Shown: positions 18,201 through 28,215, counted from the stretch's first letter. The stretch: DNA of 64,000 nt from Tetramitus jugosus (GCA_937625935.1 OW569380.1:248001-312000); one strand, 5' to 3'. Made by a program: numbers and translations. The notes: generated by a model from the sequence alone, not told the origin.

Positions 18201-19334
18201 TTATAGTTTGTTTCGTAGCTCGATAAACTTTGTGGTGGAGTTGATCCTCTTGGTTTGACATTCAGCAATAGTCTGATCGATCTGGAGCGTCATTTGATGC
18301 CAAATTTGTTTCACATTGTCTGTTGTGGCTCGAGACAGATGATTCGGTCTGTAAAACAGTTGATACTTCTTGTCCTCTTGCGTCAGCTTCATGAACAAGA
18401 TGTAGGATAGTAGAAGAGCTAGAACAGGTCTCTGGCATCTGAACAGATTCATACGCTCTTTGTCCACTATTGTGCATAGAACTTGTTCTAAACTCTGAAG
18501 CATGATTCGATGAATTTTACACTTGGCAGTACCGTCCAAGAACATGAATCCATCGATCGAGTGGTCCGATAACTCATCATAATGATGAGAGTGACATTGT
18601 TTCAAGTATGCTGTTACAGGATCACTCAAGAACTCAAGAAGGAGATAATTGGAGTCTTCTTTGCCACGGGTGATACAACCAAGAACAATAACATCATCTG
18701 TCGGCTTCTCAATCAACGCTTCTATCGACTGATGATAACTCGAAAGTTCTGGAAGAGACAACTGATCTGACACATGTAAATCAAACACAAGTACCTTTTC
18801 ACAGTTGTTTAAGCTACTAACAGTATCCAACATTTGCTTCATATTTGACAATTGCATGTCCATACTTGAATTGGCTCTCCATTGGTCATCTTTGGAGGAA
18901 TGAGAGCCAATTTTCTGTGCTATAAACTTACTGACTCCAATTAATTTTCGACTCAACATCTGTTCCAAATACCAATTGTGCGCAGGTGCATTCGACAACC
19001 GACTCGTTCTCACCTCTTCATCCATCGTTGTCATCATTTGATCACAACAGTGAACCAATATGAATGCACTCAAATCTTGTTTCTGACGTTGTTTAGGAAT
19101 TTCATTAGAGACTCCATGTTGCGACCAAATTCGATTCCAATTCATTTCTTTCTCTTGTAATGTACTATCCTTAAAGTTTGCATGTTGCAGGAATGAATAG
19201 TGCATGTTTGGACAATAGCTCGTCAGGTATTGGATCAACTTGGTTAGAGGCAACAAGGCATATCGTTTTTCATTCTTGTAAGGTACATTCGAGGATGACG
19301 AATCCAGTATTAGCATCGATATAGTCTGTTGCAT
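18201..19334 (-). CDS. Conserved-looking protein of unknown function
   Basis: 377 residues, ATG at 19334. No signal peptide; one moderately hydrophobic helix (about 318-335, LALLLSYILFMKL) is more likely a buried helix than a membrane span. The middle section alternates beta-like hydrophobic runs (KVLVFDLHVS, DDVIVLGCITRG) with acidic loops. The protein is rich in Cys, His and Met. I do not recognise any catalytic motif or family. It shares orientation with the gene just downstream (97 bp gap) and diverges from the F-box gene at 19695, with 360 bp between starts. Confidence 0.7.
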   Translation of the reverse strand: MQQTISMLILDSSSSNVPYKNEKRYALLPLTKLIQYLTSYCPNMHYSFLQHANFKDSTLQEKEMNWNRIWSQHGVSNEIPKQRQKQDLSAFILVHCCDQMMTTMDEEVRTSRLSNAPAHNWYLEQMLSRKLIGVSKFIAQKIGSHSSKDDQWRANSSMDMQLSNMKQMLDTVSSLNNCEKVLVFDLHVSDQLSLPELSSYHQSIEALIEKPTDDVIVLGCITRGKEDSNYLLLEFLSDPVTAYLKQCHSHHYDELSDHSIDGFMFLDGTAKCKIHRIMLQSLEQVLCTIVDKERMNLFRCQRPVLALLLSYILFMKLTQEDKKYQLFYRPNHLSRATTDNVKQIWHQMTLQIDQTIAECQTKRINSTTKFIELRNKL

Positions 19335-19694
19335 GAAACAGTATGGTTGTTGGTTTTTTGTGACTGATTTCTCCGTGATCCATCGGAATTTTGTTGGAAC
19401 TTTACTTCATGTTGTTGAGCTGATCTCCTTGGTTATACTTTTGGTCGGTGATTTTGGCCATGAGGAGTGGCTCCTGGTAATTTTTGCATTCTAATCGTAC
19501 TTCCCATTCTGTGGTTAAAAGTTACTTTCTCAAAAATCTTTACAGAAAGTAGGTTAACCGTAAAAACATAATTGTAAAACAGGATTGATCCGACACCCAA
19601 AAAGGGAAGCCCAGGAATACACTCTTGTTTGTCAGAATACAAACTTTTTTAGAGGGCAAACCTCAGCAAACAACAACAATCGAGTAAAAACAAA
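19335..19694. other. Divergent promoter region
   Basis: 360 bp between divergent start codons of the unknown gene and the F-box/membrane protein. AT-rich with no convincing ORF or RNA gene. Confidence 0.5.
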
Positions 19695-21263
19695 ATGGAA
19701 AAGAAATATAATGAATTGCATGGAGACCTCATCGTTGAAGTTCTGTCCTTTCTCCCAATTCCTGATTTTTGTAATGCAAGGTTGACTAATCACGATTGGA
19801 ACAATGCTTCATTGAAGAGTCATGAAACATGGGCAAACATGTATGAGCGATTAACTCAATGCAATCTACCACGGAGCCATCTCTTCCAGACCGTTACACT
19901 CTATTCGAATCATCCACTGTTTCGTGACCATCCTCTACTGTGGCAAAATAAGAGAATGCGTCTCTATGAGACATTGAATTTGTCCTTGGAGACTCATACC
20001 GGATGGGAGATTGACGAAGCTCTATTGGAGTATTGGAGACTTCGAACAAATCCACATGTTGAACAATGGACAAAGCACTTTACAAAAGAAGCGGACAAAA
20101 ACAAGAATGTCGATTCAGAGGAGACAGCACCATTCCTTACACGACAAGCTTGTTCAGGAGCATCAGACGAATGTTCATTGATTATTGAAAAGGAGAAGGA
20201 GGATTTTCTCGATAACTACGACACTGACATGTACAAGAATCAACCCTATCATTACTTCTCAGTTGTGTTTCAACAGTTGAAACTGGGAGAAGAGAAGAGA
20301 GGTACCAAACACAGTATCCAACAGTGGACGAAATGGGGCGTACAGTGGCACAACGTTGTCAGTGTTTGTAAACTCGTTATAGTCATTCCTTTGGTGGTCT
20401 TAATGAGTGTTGCTTTATGTCTGTTGGGCTTCTTTAAGACGTTTTCATACAGCGCGGAATACCCCAACATCGAAGAGCTATCCTATCATGTCTTGTTTGG
20501 TCTATTGTATGGTATTTGGACTCTCAAGTTTGGTGCAGATTTGATTCACTATGTGCAACACATCTTCTTTGCGAAAGCTGGATTGCACACATATGAAACT
20601 GTTGAAAAATTGGTTAGGAACATGCTACATACAGTGCTAATGCTCACTTTAGGAACTGTTTCGATTCTGCTATTTCATTTGAGAGCGATTAGTGTGCTGA
20701 CAATCCCTACTTCTGCGACCGTGGCTCTCATACCAATCATGCTCCTGGTCTTGAGTGTCGTAGTACTATTCTGGATCGATTCAAAGGATGTTCGCCACTA
20801 CCTAAGTTCTCTATACTCAGTAGGAAAGGTTATGCTTTGTATTTGTGCATTACTTGTCTTAGAGGCAATCATCATAACACTGGGTTTCCGTATCGATCAA
20901 TTCGTCAAAGTCAACTATGTGGTGCTATTCTTGCCGGTTGACCTACTATTTGTTGTTGTGCTGGTTCAGTTTGTTGTAACATCACTGGCATGTGCATCAA
21001 GGGGCGGTAGGCGAGAATTGAAACTCAGTGGAGTATCCTTCATGGATGTGTTCTACATTTGGACTTCTCTTGTTCTGTTAAGTTTAATGATGGTGATTCA
21101 AATCTTTTTAGGTACGCCTGAGCTGGACTCTGGATATTGTTTTATCTGTTTAGCCATCATGGCTCTCGTCTGGGGTATTGAATCGGCAGTGACCACCCTT
21201 TCTGAGCTTTCTTTCCAACTCAGAAGTTCGGAGGATCTGGAAAACAACCAATTTCGAACATAA
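19695..21263 (+). CDS. F-box-like domain fused to a polytopic membrane protein
   Basis: 522 residues. The N-terminal about 45 residues read as an F-box (LHGDLIVEVLSFLPIPDF...ARLTNHDWNNAS), the motif that docks proteins to Skp1 in SCF ubiquitin ligases. About 170 hydrophilic residues follow. From about residue 220 on there are seven to nine hydrophobic spans (for example VSVCKLVIVIPLVVLMSVAL, VALIPIMLLVLSVVVLFWI, VMLCICALLVLEAIIITLGF, YIWTSLVLLSLMMVIQIFLG), recalling TMEM185-type membrane proteins. A membrane-embedded F-box protein could be a substrate receptor for ER or vacuolar quality control (inference). The stop is only 12 bp before the next gene's ATG on the same strand. Confidence 0.78.
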   Translation: MEKKYNELHGDLIVEVLSFLPIPDFCNARLTNHDWNNASLKSHETWANMYERLTQCNLPRSHLFQTVTLYSNHPLFRDHPLLWQNKRMRLYETLNLSLETHTGWEIDEALLEYWRLRTNPHVEQWTKHFTKEADKNKNVDSEETAPFLTRQACSGASDECSLIIEKEKEDFLDNYDTDMYKNQPYHYFSVVFQQLKLGEEKRGTKHSIQQWTKWGVQWHNVVSVCKLVIVIPLVVLMSVALCLLGFFKTFSYSAEYPNIEELSYHVLFGLLYGIWTLKFGADLIHYVQHIFFAKAGLHTYETVEKLVRNMLHTVLMLTLGTVSILLFHLRAISVLTIPTSATVALIPIMLLVLSVVVLFWIDSKDVRHYLSSLYSVGKVMLCICALLVLEAIIITLGFRIDQFVKVNYVVLFLPVDLLFVVVLVQFVVTSLACASRGGRRELKLSGVSFMDVFYIWTSLVLLSLMMVIQIFLGTPELDSGYCFICLAIMALVWGIESAVTTLSELSFQLRSSEDLENNQFRT

Positions 21264-21275
21264 AAAAACGGAAGC

Positions 21276-21812
21276 ATGACAACTCCATCCTCTGACGACA
21301 AGATTTTAATTACTAGTTCTCTCAATGGCCATCCAAGTTTCTTACAAGATGCCCTATCGATCCGTCGCAAGGTCTTTGTCGACGAACAGAAAATTGTGAC
21401 TGAAGATGAAGAATTTGACTGTAATGACACATTGGACAAGATTTTGAGTGGTGAGTGTGTTCATTTGATTGCAAAGAAAAGTGGGGACAACCAAGACTTT
21501 AGGGGCACGATGCGAGTTCGAAGAGTGTCGACTGAGGACTCTGAGCTCTTAATGAAGTGGAAGGTTGAAAGAGTGTGCGTTTTGTCAGAGTTCAGAGGTC
21601 AAGGTATTGCCAGAGCATTGATGGACTATGCGATGCAAAACATCATATTGGAGCTGTTCAATCAGAGTGACAAGCAGAAATTGGTTGTCGTTCTGCATTC
21701 TCAGGCACCTGTTGTTCCATTTTACAGGAACTGTGGCTTCAAGGAGGAAGGTGAAATCTTCTTGGAAGAGAACTATCCTCATCAGAAAATGACATATTGT
21801 GTCCAGAAATAA
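21276..21812 (+). CDS. GNAT-family N-acetyltransferase
   Basis: 178 residues. The fold uses acetyl-CoA to acetylate an amine. Visible: N-terminal SIRRKVFVDEQKI (typical of the ElaA/YitI-like GNAT group), beta-strand FRGTMRVRRV, motif A VERVCVLSEFRGQGIARAL with the R/Q-x-x-G-x-G/A pyrophosphate-binding loop (about residues 107-114), and a C-terminal VPFYRNCGFKEEGEIF motif B. Substrate unknown; bacterial relatives are small-molecule acetyltransferases. No targeting peptide. The start lies 12 bp after the stop of the F-box gene, so either its promoter is inside that gene or the two share a transcript. Confidence 0.9.
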   Translation: MTTPSSDDKILITSSLNGHPSFLQDALSIRRKVFVDEQKIVTEDEEFDCNDTLDKILSGECVHLIAKKSGDNQDFRGTMRVRRVSTEDSELLMKWKVERVCVLSEFRGQGIARALMDYAMQNIILELFNQSDKQKLVVVLHSQAPVVPFYRNCGFKEEGEIFLEENYPHQKMTYCVQK

Positions 21813-21867
21813 AGAATCAAATGAGAGATGGAGTACAATTACAATATCAGATTTTAATATGATCATC

Positions 21868-23313
21868 TTACAATGCTCGTAGAGAGGTTTCAATCATTTG
21901 TTTTAAGCTCTTTGCGTCCACCGTGTTCGAAAAGCTACCTTGAATCATTGTAGCTGCACCACCTCCTTTTCCTGGTGCCTCCTTGAACATATCCTTGATC
22001 CAATTTCTCAAATCAATAATCTTATCCTTGACCAAGTCATCTGATGCACCAATCATGAAATTGACAGCGTTCGAGCCTTCAGATGGCGAAAGCAGAGCGA
22101 CAACACATTCGGATGCAAACACTGGTTCTCTGACCAGCTTTCTCATGTTGCCCAAATCACCAAGAATGGACAACTCATCACTCATAACCTGTACACACAA
22201 ATCAAAGGATGCAGATTGAGATGGACTTGCACCGGCATGAATCTCCTTTGCCACCTTTTGAACCAAAAGCTTTTCAGCGTCAGAAAATTGTTTTCTGACG
22301 TTGGCACTCGCATCCAACGAAGCAACAAGTGCTTGTTCGACACAATCTGGGGCACAACAGAGCTTCAACGCCATTTGCTTCAATGTTTGAGCACTGGCAG
22401 TGGCATAGGCAGTGACCCTGACACCACAAATAAACGACAAGCGTGTCATCTTCTTCATCTTCTCTGTTCCCAAGATGATCAATGATCCCACTTCTGACGA
22501 GTTACTTGGATGAGTTCCGCAACATGGCTGAATATCCACACAGTCCTCATCACTCTTCACTTCGTGATCATCCCCACCAGGAGAAATCCGAATGATTCGA
22601 ATGGGCTCCTGAACCACCTTGGCATCCAACGCCTTTCTCAAACTCATCCCATTCACCTCTGATATCGTATGGAAGGAGCTAGAGACACTCGCACGGGACA
22701 AGATCGTGTCATTGACTGCTGCTTGTACACGGGACAATAGCTCTTCGCTCAAATTGTCAGAATTGAGGTCAATGTACGATATTTTCTTGCTCATGTGGAA
22801 CGAATGAGTATCAATGTTGGCCAATCTCTGAAAAGTAGCACTCAAAATGTGTTGTCCATGATGCTGCTGCATGTAATCCCTTCTCGTCGGCCAATCAATT
22901 TCTCCGACAATTTGGGCGCCAACCTTGAATTTTTCCGATTGTAAAGAACCACTCTGCGCTGGATCAATGAGATGAACAACACGTCCAACTGGCTCTTCAA
23001 CAACCACATTCACAACATTCAAAGTCACTTGTTGTTGTCCACCATTCTCATCATCAATCAACAGTTGAATCGTACCAATATCATTCAATTGACCTCCACT
23101 TGTTGGATAAAATGCACTCTGATCAAGCACAATACCCAAAAAGCTTTCACTCTTCTTTTGCTTGTTGTTCTTGTTGTGAGTGTCTCCAATGACTTCATAG
23201 TTGGGTTCAATAGAGGTGATTGTGGCAGTGAACTGAGTGAGGTAAGGATCCAAATGATACAATCGTTTCGTGTGTTGTTGATTTTCTGTTTCTGTGTTGT
23301 TGTTGTTGGTCAT
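21868..23313 (-). CDS. AARSD1: Alanyl-tRNA editing protein AARSD1/AlaX-type
   Basis: 481 residues. AARSD1 proteins hydrolyse Ser mischarged on tRNA-Ala in trans. Seen: the N-terminal AlaX beta-barrel (FYPTSGGQLNDIGTI), the first zinc/catalytic motif HxxxH in QHHGQHILSA (about residues 148-155), the second motif CxxxH in CCGTH (about 265), and a C-terminal DHHA1-like part ending with GKGGGAATMIQGS, the Gly-rich motif shared with the C-Ala domain of alanyl-tRNA synthetase. No synthetase catalytic domain is present. Slightly longer than the human protein (about 412). It converges with the GNAT gene, 55 bp between stops. Confidence 0.92.
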   Translation of the reverse strand: MTNNNNTETENQQHTKRLYHLDPYLTQFTATITSIEPNYEVIGDTHNKNNKQKKSESFLGIVLDQSAFYPTSGGQLNDIGTIQLLIDDENGGQQQVTLNVVNVVVEEPVGRVVHLIDPAQSGSLQSEKFKVGAQIVGEIDWPTRRDYMQQHHGQHILSATFQRLANIDTHSFHMSKKISYIDLNSDNLSEELLSRVQAAVNDTILSRASVSSSFHTISEVNGMSLRKALDAKVVQEPIRIIRISPGGDDHEVKSDEDCVDIQPCCGTHPSNSSEVGSLIILGTEKMKKMTRLSFICGVRVTAYATASAQTLKQMALKLCCAPDCVEQALVASLDASANVRKQFSDAEKLLVQKVAKEIHAGASPSQSASFDLCVQVMSDELSILGDLGNMRKLVREPVFASECVVALLSPSEGSNAVNFMIGASDDLVKDKIIDLRNWIKDMFKEAPGKGGGAATMIQGSFSNTVDAKSLKQMIETSLRAL

Positions 23314-24113
23314 TTTTCTTCTTTTTGCTTTGTTGTTTTTTGGCGGCTTGTTTTGGCGGGATTACATTGGTCGGAGTAAAAGAAGGAGATAGTGAAGCTT
23401 GATTCTGGGCAACTCAGAGCTAATGTCTCGAGCGCCCATATCCTTTCCCTGAAGAGATTAGAGATTACATGTACAATCTCGGACACCAGAGCAGGTTCAA
23501 AAAAAAGGAACAGGATTGGAAAAATGTGAAAACAGAAGAAATAGCGACGCATGGAAAATGTTTGGGCCGCCGCACGACGCGCTTGCCTCAGACTCATGTT
23601 TCATGTTTGGTTGTGACTGTTTGCTTGCACAATCAGTCATGTGTCACAATGCAGTACACGACTCAGATTCAACGGTTTGGACGCGCGTAGCTCGATCGCC
23701 TGGGAAACCTCTTCCTGCAGGGTAATTAACAGCAGAAAGTCCAAATGTCGACAAATGTTGGCCCCCATCCCCAAAGACAACGTATTTTCTTTGAGCAGCT
23801 CCTTCCTATCTTATTCGACAAAATTCGGTAAAAAAACATGGACGCCCTGGCATAATCCTCTTTTAGTGGTACGATACAAATGGGGAAGAAAAGGAGGATT
23901 TCGAATCGCATGCAACCATTCTCCGGAGAACAGCGCACCTTTATCTGTGCAAATGTTCCTCTGAGAGAGGCAATACCGCTCTGAGTGAGAACGTTTGTTT
24001 CATTACTCGTTCAAACTGAGAGAAACAAAACGAGTCCACATAGCCACACCGCATAGCACCCACTCTCATACGTGTACCCTATATCATTATCCAACTAAAA
24101 TACAAAAAAAATC
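23314..24113. other. Divergent intergenic region
   Basis: 800 bp between AARSD1 and the low-complexity protein gene. Open frames here (for example 23641-23964) show no recognisable protein features. One short stretch near 23565-23585 is GC-rich. No RNA gene recognised. Confidence 0.45.
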
Positions 24114-25277
24114 ATGGCACTCAAATTTCATGCTTACAAGCCAAAAAAACCCACTGGCTCAACTGCCTCAGCTACGACCACCAACACTTCATCTTCTCCT
24201 CAAAGAGATAATGTGAACCATAGCTCAGAGCTTCAGCGAGGTCAATCTCCAACTTCTTCGCCACACCCGCTGTCTCCATCGTCAAAAAACAACAGCAACC
24301 ACAGCGACAACAACAATGGCTCTTTTGGTCATAGCAACAGCACTGAGAGCTCAACTACAACTGTCACCATGTACAATATCTCAAATTCTAGCGCGAAACA
24401 ATTGCCAAAGCTACATCCTCACCAACGAAACGCATCATCGCCATCATCATCATCATCTTCATTCTCACCCATCACGACTACAGCAACGGCAACTGCCACT
24501 ACCACTACGATAGCAACAAGCAGCACTACATTAGCAACAACATCATCAACGAGAATGTCTCCTTCCTTTCAAAACAACAACAACAACAATATTAACAACA
24601 ACAATAACTATAATAACAACAATAACAATCACATGAATAGCTTTGCAACAACGATACGGTCATCTCCTCCTCCCTATTATCAACATCATCAACAAGAGCT
24701 TCAAGAACAAAATTGTACAATAACAGAAGAACAAGCACATGATGAACAAAATGGGTCTCCTCAACGGTCACCTTCCTCTCATGAATCACCTCCTTTATCA
24801 AGCAATGCACCTCCACCAGGAGACACATCCATGATGGCCAACAGTGAACCTCAATGGTTCATTTATCAACCATCCAATCAACCAAAGAATGCCACACGGA
24901 ATATCGCTGGTTCCAATTATAGTCTTGTCAAGACTGTTGCCAAACCAAAGAAGGATGGCGTTGGAGGCACAAGAAATCGAAGCAATAGTAGAGGTAATGG
25001 AACGAGTTCTAGTTCACCTACTTCAGGACGGAATAGGTCAAATAGCAGGTCTTCACCTACCGTTTTATCATCGTCGTCATCAGGGTCTCCAACAAGCAGT
25101 AGTAGAACAAGAGCTACGACGCGGATTCCATCCCCATCATCGTCAGTGGCAACAAGAAACAGCTATCACAATGAGGGCATTCAAAAAGTGACGACAGTCG
25201 CAACGACAAGAGAGGCAGAGCTACAGAGGAAAAAGAAAGCTTTGGAGCGTATCGCCATTGCCAATTTGATCAACTGA
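24114..25277 (+). CDS. Low-complexity Ser/Thr/Asn-rich protein
   Basis: 387 residues, probably intrinsically disordered throughout. It starts MALKFHAYKPKKPTG, contains runs of Ser, Thr and an Asn tract (about residues 150-170), two SPxxS-rich segments, then a basic Arg/Ser region (GRNRSNSRSS) with many potential phosphosites, and ends with an amphipathic helix TREAELQRKKKALERIAIANLIN. The last helix is the only conserved-looking structured part and could be a binding motif. The reading frame is much longer than expected by chance and starts with an A-rich leader, so it is probably real. Function not recognisable. Confidence 0.7.
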   Translation: MALKFHAYKPKKPTGSTASATTTNTSSSPQRDNVNHSSELQRGQSPTSSPHPLSPSSKNNSNHSDNNNGSFGHSNSTESSTTTVTMYNISNSSAKQLPKLHPHQRNASSPSSSSSSFSPITTTATATATTTTIATSSTTLATTSSTRMSPSFQNNNNNNINNNNNYNNNNNNHMNSFATTIRSSPPPYYQHHQQELQEQNCTITEEQAHDEQNGSPQRSPSSHESPPLSSNAPPPGDTSMMANSEPQWFIYQPSNQPKNATRNIAGSNYSLVKTVAKPKKDGVGGTRNRSNSRGNGTSSSSPTSGRNRSNSRSSPTVLSSSSSGSPTSSSRTRATTRIPSPSSSVATRNSYHNEGIQKVTTVATTREAELQRKKKALERIAIANLIN

Positions 25278-25516
25278 ATAAAAAGAGTAACCATTCAAAC
25301 CCTTTTCAGATGAAAAGTGCGCTGTAAATGATTCTTTCGAATCGGAAAATTCCATTTCGATGGCACTGTACATTGTTGACCGGTTCAATTTTATATCGAA
25401 TCAGTCGACTACCCTACTTATTTTGTATCGCGTAACTTTTTTTGGAGGCCGTATCGCGATTGGTCCACTCAAACAAAAAGAAACAACTTTGTTCGTATTG
25501 AGTCATTCATGAGACC

Positions 25517-25774
25517 ATGCTCGACAACGTGATGTACAGTGTTGTGAAATGGAAGGCCAATAAAACCATTGACAATGTGTCAAAGGATCTGTTCGGGGAC
25601 CAGGAAGCCGAGAAGAAGAAAAAAGAGAAAAAGCCAAATGTGTTCCAATCGTTCGCTAGCTCAATTCAAGAAAAGGTGGAGGATTTCACAGCTGATCAAG
25701 AAAAGAAGCGATTTCTAAAGAAGAAGAAGAAGGAAAGAGAGAAGGAGAAAAAGAAGCAAGAGAAGAAAAAGTAA
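25517..25774 (+). CDS. Small Lys/Glu-rich protein
   Basis: 85 residues. The N-terminal half has hydrophobic spacing (MLDNVMYSVVKWKANKTIDN, FQSFASSIQEKVEDF) suggesting amphipathic helices; the C-terminal half is almost entirely Lys and Glu (KKKKKEREKEKKK), like a single alpha-helix or a nucleolar localisation signal. No family recognised. It could be a ribosome-biogenesis or membrane-associated small protein; support is limited to its start codon context and coherent composition. Confidence 0.5.
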   Translation: MLDNVMYSVVKWKANKTIDNVSKDLFGDQEAEKKKKEKKPNVFQSFASSIQEKVEDFTADQEKKRFLKKKKKEREKEKKKQEKKK

Positions 25775-26995
25775 ATCTTCCCTAAATATTCGTTGTATTT
25801 TGCAGAACAATATATATGAGAAAGAGGTTTCATTTAAGGTAGAGGAGATTGAGAAGATATACGGATATAGAAAGAGGTGTGTTATCCACCATTCAATGAC
25901 ACAGCAACTTGATAAACCGTTAACCAATAAATATGAAAGCAGGAACTACTGAACGAAAAAGCAGTGAGCCATTTCTTGATGATATTTCATATGGATGGAG
26001 TTCTTATGGTGTAGTTTGTTTCCCAATGTCTCTGATACAGAGAAGGTGCACTCGACATTATCACTACTTCTGATGCACTCCTTCTTGAAACTCTTACAAG
26101 TTCTTATCTCTTCTAAGTCGTCAGATTTCATCGTATTATAGTCATTGTGTCGCAAGAAAGCAATTACTTCACTTCCGAGTCATAGTCGAATAGACCTGTA
26201 ACACCAGAAAGAGTGGAGGATGAAGAGAAATTGCCTAAGGACTACTCGGTGTCATGTGTAGAACTGATCCCTGATAAAGCATGATAGATCATCCTTCGTT
26301 CTTTCTTGATATACTTTGACCGTTGTCTCATTGACTGGCACCTCTTTGAGTTCAAATCCATTTCGAGTCAATCGCTGTGCTTTCAACAGTGAGTAACGCC
26401 AATGATGAGAACGGAGAGGTTTTCTGTTCTTCACCGTTTCTTGTTGGCGCTAGCCACTAACGAGGTCCTCCCAACTTTTTATGAACTTAAATCGTTAAAA
26501 TGAATGAAAGAAAAACTGAGATGATGAAGGACGAGATTCCATTGTACTGAAGAAATTGCATCACTAGTTCAAGAATTTTCACTGAATTGTGCTTAGTCAA
26601 GCGCTACCATGACTTAAACTGTAACATATGAATGAACGCTCATCTTCCCCTGGAAAGTTTCTTGTTCCTCAAGAACTCAGTCATACATATCTTCCTCTTC
26701 TACGTCCTCTGATTCAAAAATACTGAAACTGAAGCTACCATGTTGGTAAAGTATGGATTCCTCCTTCTCACATGGATCTTTTTGTGGAAACTCAAGTCAA
26801 GTTGGACAAAGATCAATGGGAAGTTGCAGACTCGATCAATTGGACAACTTCTTGGAGGAAAGCATCAGAAGATGACGATCAACGATAGAGAAAAAGTAAA
26901 CCTGTAGTAGGTGAAATTTTACTGTTGTTCTATGGTACATATTTTTAAGTTGTTTGAAGGACGATCATTGTCTTTTTAGAGTCAACTTCGCATCT
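25775..26995. other. Gene-poor stretch
   Basis: 1.2 kb without an intact gene. Minus-strand frames at 25946-26155 and 26252-26434 are protein-like but lack an ATG and are separated by stops; the plus strand holds an interrupted frame at 26628-26888. I could not join them by GT-AG introns. It may be the remains of one or two genes. Confidence 0.5.
26628..26888 (+). pseudogene. Eroded ORF interrupted by two TGA codons
   Basis: From the ATG at 26628 a single frame of 87 codons reads as plausible protein on both sides of two TGA codons (26724 and 26730, one codon apart): first part MNERSSSPGKFLVPQELSHT onward, second part with KVWIPPSHMDLFVETQVKLD and ending ASEDDDQR. No GT-AG intron in frame removes both stops. 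A further protein-like fragment with a likely frameshift lies just upstream (about 26500-26600). Best explained as a decayed gene; parent family not recognised. Confidence 0.4.
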
Positions 26996-27427
26996 TCACA
27001 CATCGTCATTGTAATCATCGTCATTTTGAGTAAATTGAGGTCTTGTTGTAATGTCTGGATTAGGGTCACCTCTGCTCGCACTGGTCCCTGGAGGACCAAA
27101 TGGATCATATCGTGCTTCTGGCGTTTCAACATCGTGCTCTCCTCTTACAGGGATTCCAGACGGGTGGTGAGGAGGTGTTCTCTTCTCTGTTGAGTGCGAG
27201 TAGGAGAAGATTGGATGGTCAGGTCCGACTTGACTCCCTGGGAAATCTTTATTGTTCGCTGATGAGGAGTCAGAGGATGGGGCACTTGGGTTAAGGTCCG
27301 AACCACCGACCGTTGGTCGTTTGTGGCTCTGGTCTTGTGCTACTCCAGAAGAAGAAGGCTTGCTCATTGTTGGTTTTGGGCCATACATGCCACCGTGGGT
27401 CGATCCAGGAAAGTTAAGGTTGCTCAT
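26996..27427 (-). CDS. PI31 C-terminal-domain-like protein (no FP domain)
   Basis: 143 residues, Pro/Ser/Gly rich and disordered. The segment ARYDPFGPPGTSASRGDPNP matches the hallmark of the PI31 proteasome regulator C-terminal region (RFDPFGPPG followed by GxGDPNPDHLP in known members). PI31 binds 20S proteasomes through this proline-rich part. The N-terminal FP (Fbxo7/PI31) domain of about 150 residues is absent: the minus-strand frame directly upstream stops, and nothing FP-like is seen in the next kilobase. The N-terminus MSNLNFPGSTHGGMYGPKP has its own Gly/Pro repeat. It may be a stand-alone proteasome-binding peptide. Confidence 0.65.
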   Translation of the reverse strand: MSNLNFPGSTHGGMYGPKPTMSKPSSSGVAQDQSHKRPTVGGSDLNPSAPSSDSSSANNKDFPGSQVGPDHPIFSYSHSTEKRTPPHHPSGIPVRGEHDVETPEARYDPFGPPGTSASRGDPNPDITTRPQFTQNDDDYNDDV

Positions 27428-28147
27428 TGGATTTTCAGTTAATACTGCTTTTTCGAGTATACTTGTTGAACTCAGTTGTGTGATTGTATTCGATCTCGTT
27501 TTTGTTCACGTTGGGCCCAGCGGTCCTTGACAAAAAAGGATTGGCCAACCCAAACAATTCAGGAAGTATATTTTTAGGAAGTGTGCAACAACAGTTACCC
27601 AAAGCTCGCAACAGTAATTTGCGACGCCGTCCGCTTTCACATGCGAATGAACAATGCAAACTCAAGCTCCTGTTTCACCAGAAAACGAACCATACACTCT
27701 AAAACTTGTTAGTCCAACACCTGCTTCTGGTGAAACGAGTTCTCCGTAGAAGATACCCTTCAGATCCGTTTTTTTTCGTCGCATGTGGGGAGTAACCCAT
27801 GTATGGTGATTGTTTCTGCTTGTAAAAAATCTCCGACTGATTATTTCACCTTGGTTGCTCCGTTTTTGTGGTGATTGTCATCCAAGAGAAGAAAGCGCAA
27901 CGAGAGCAAGGACAAACAGCAAGAAACACAATCAGAAACACAGCAAAGAAGAAGAATGGTATGACGAACAACATAGTTTGTCTCTTGAGACTATGGATTG
28001 ATTGCGCAAGGTACGCCTTCCTTTTTTTGTGTGAAAAATGATGTTGGTTTTTTCTTTTTTCGTGAATCACTTTTTGCTTTTTCACACAGATAATTTGAGC
28101 CCTTGAGATGAGAGGTTGCTGTTCAGAATACGTCTCACGACACTAGC

Positions 28148-28215
28148 GTGGGAGAGTGTGCACTTGAGCTTGCGGTAGCGCCTATTCAAACACTGAGAGG
28201 GAGGTTTTATGTCCC
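28148..28215 (+). repeat. Inverted repeat, left arm
   Basis: 68 nt. Its distal 32 nt (28184-28215, ending GAGGTTTTATGTCCC) match the reverse complement of 28331-28362 at 26 of 32 positions by eye; the remaining part matches more loosely with small gaps. Confidence 0.65.

Noticed and set aside
26252-26434. Minus-strand protein-like frame, with another at 25946-26155
   Set aside because: Neither has an ATG, and no GT-AG intron joins them in one frame; left as part of the gene-poor stretch.
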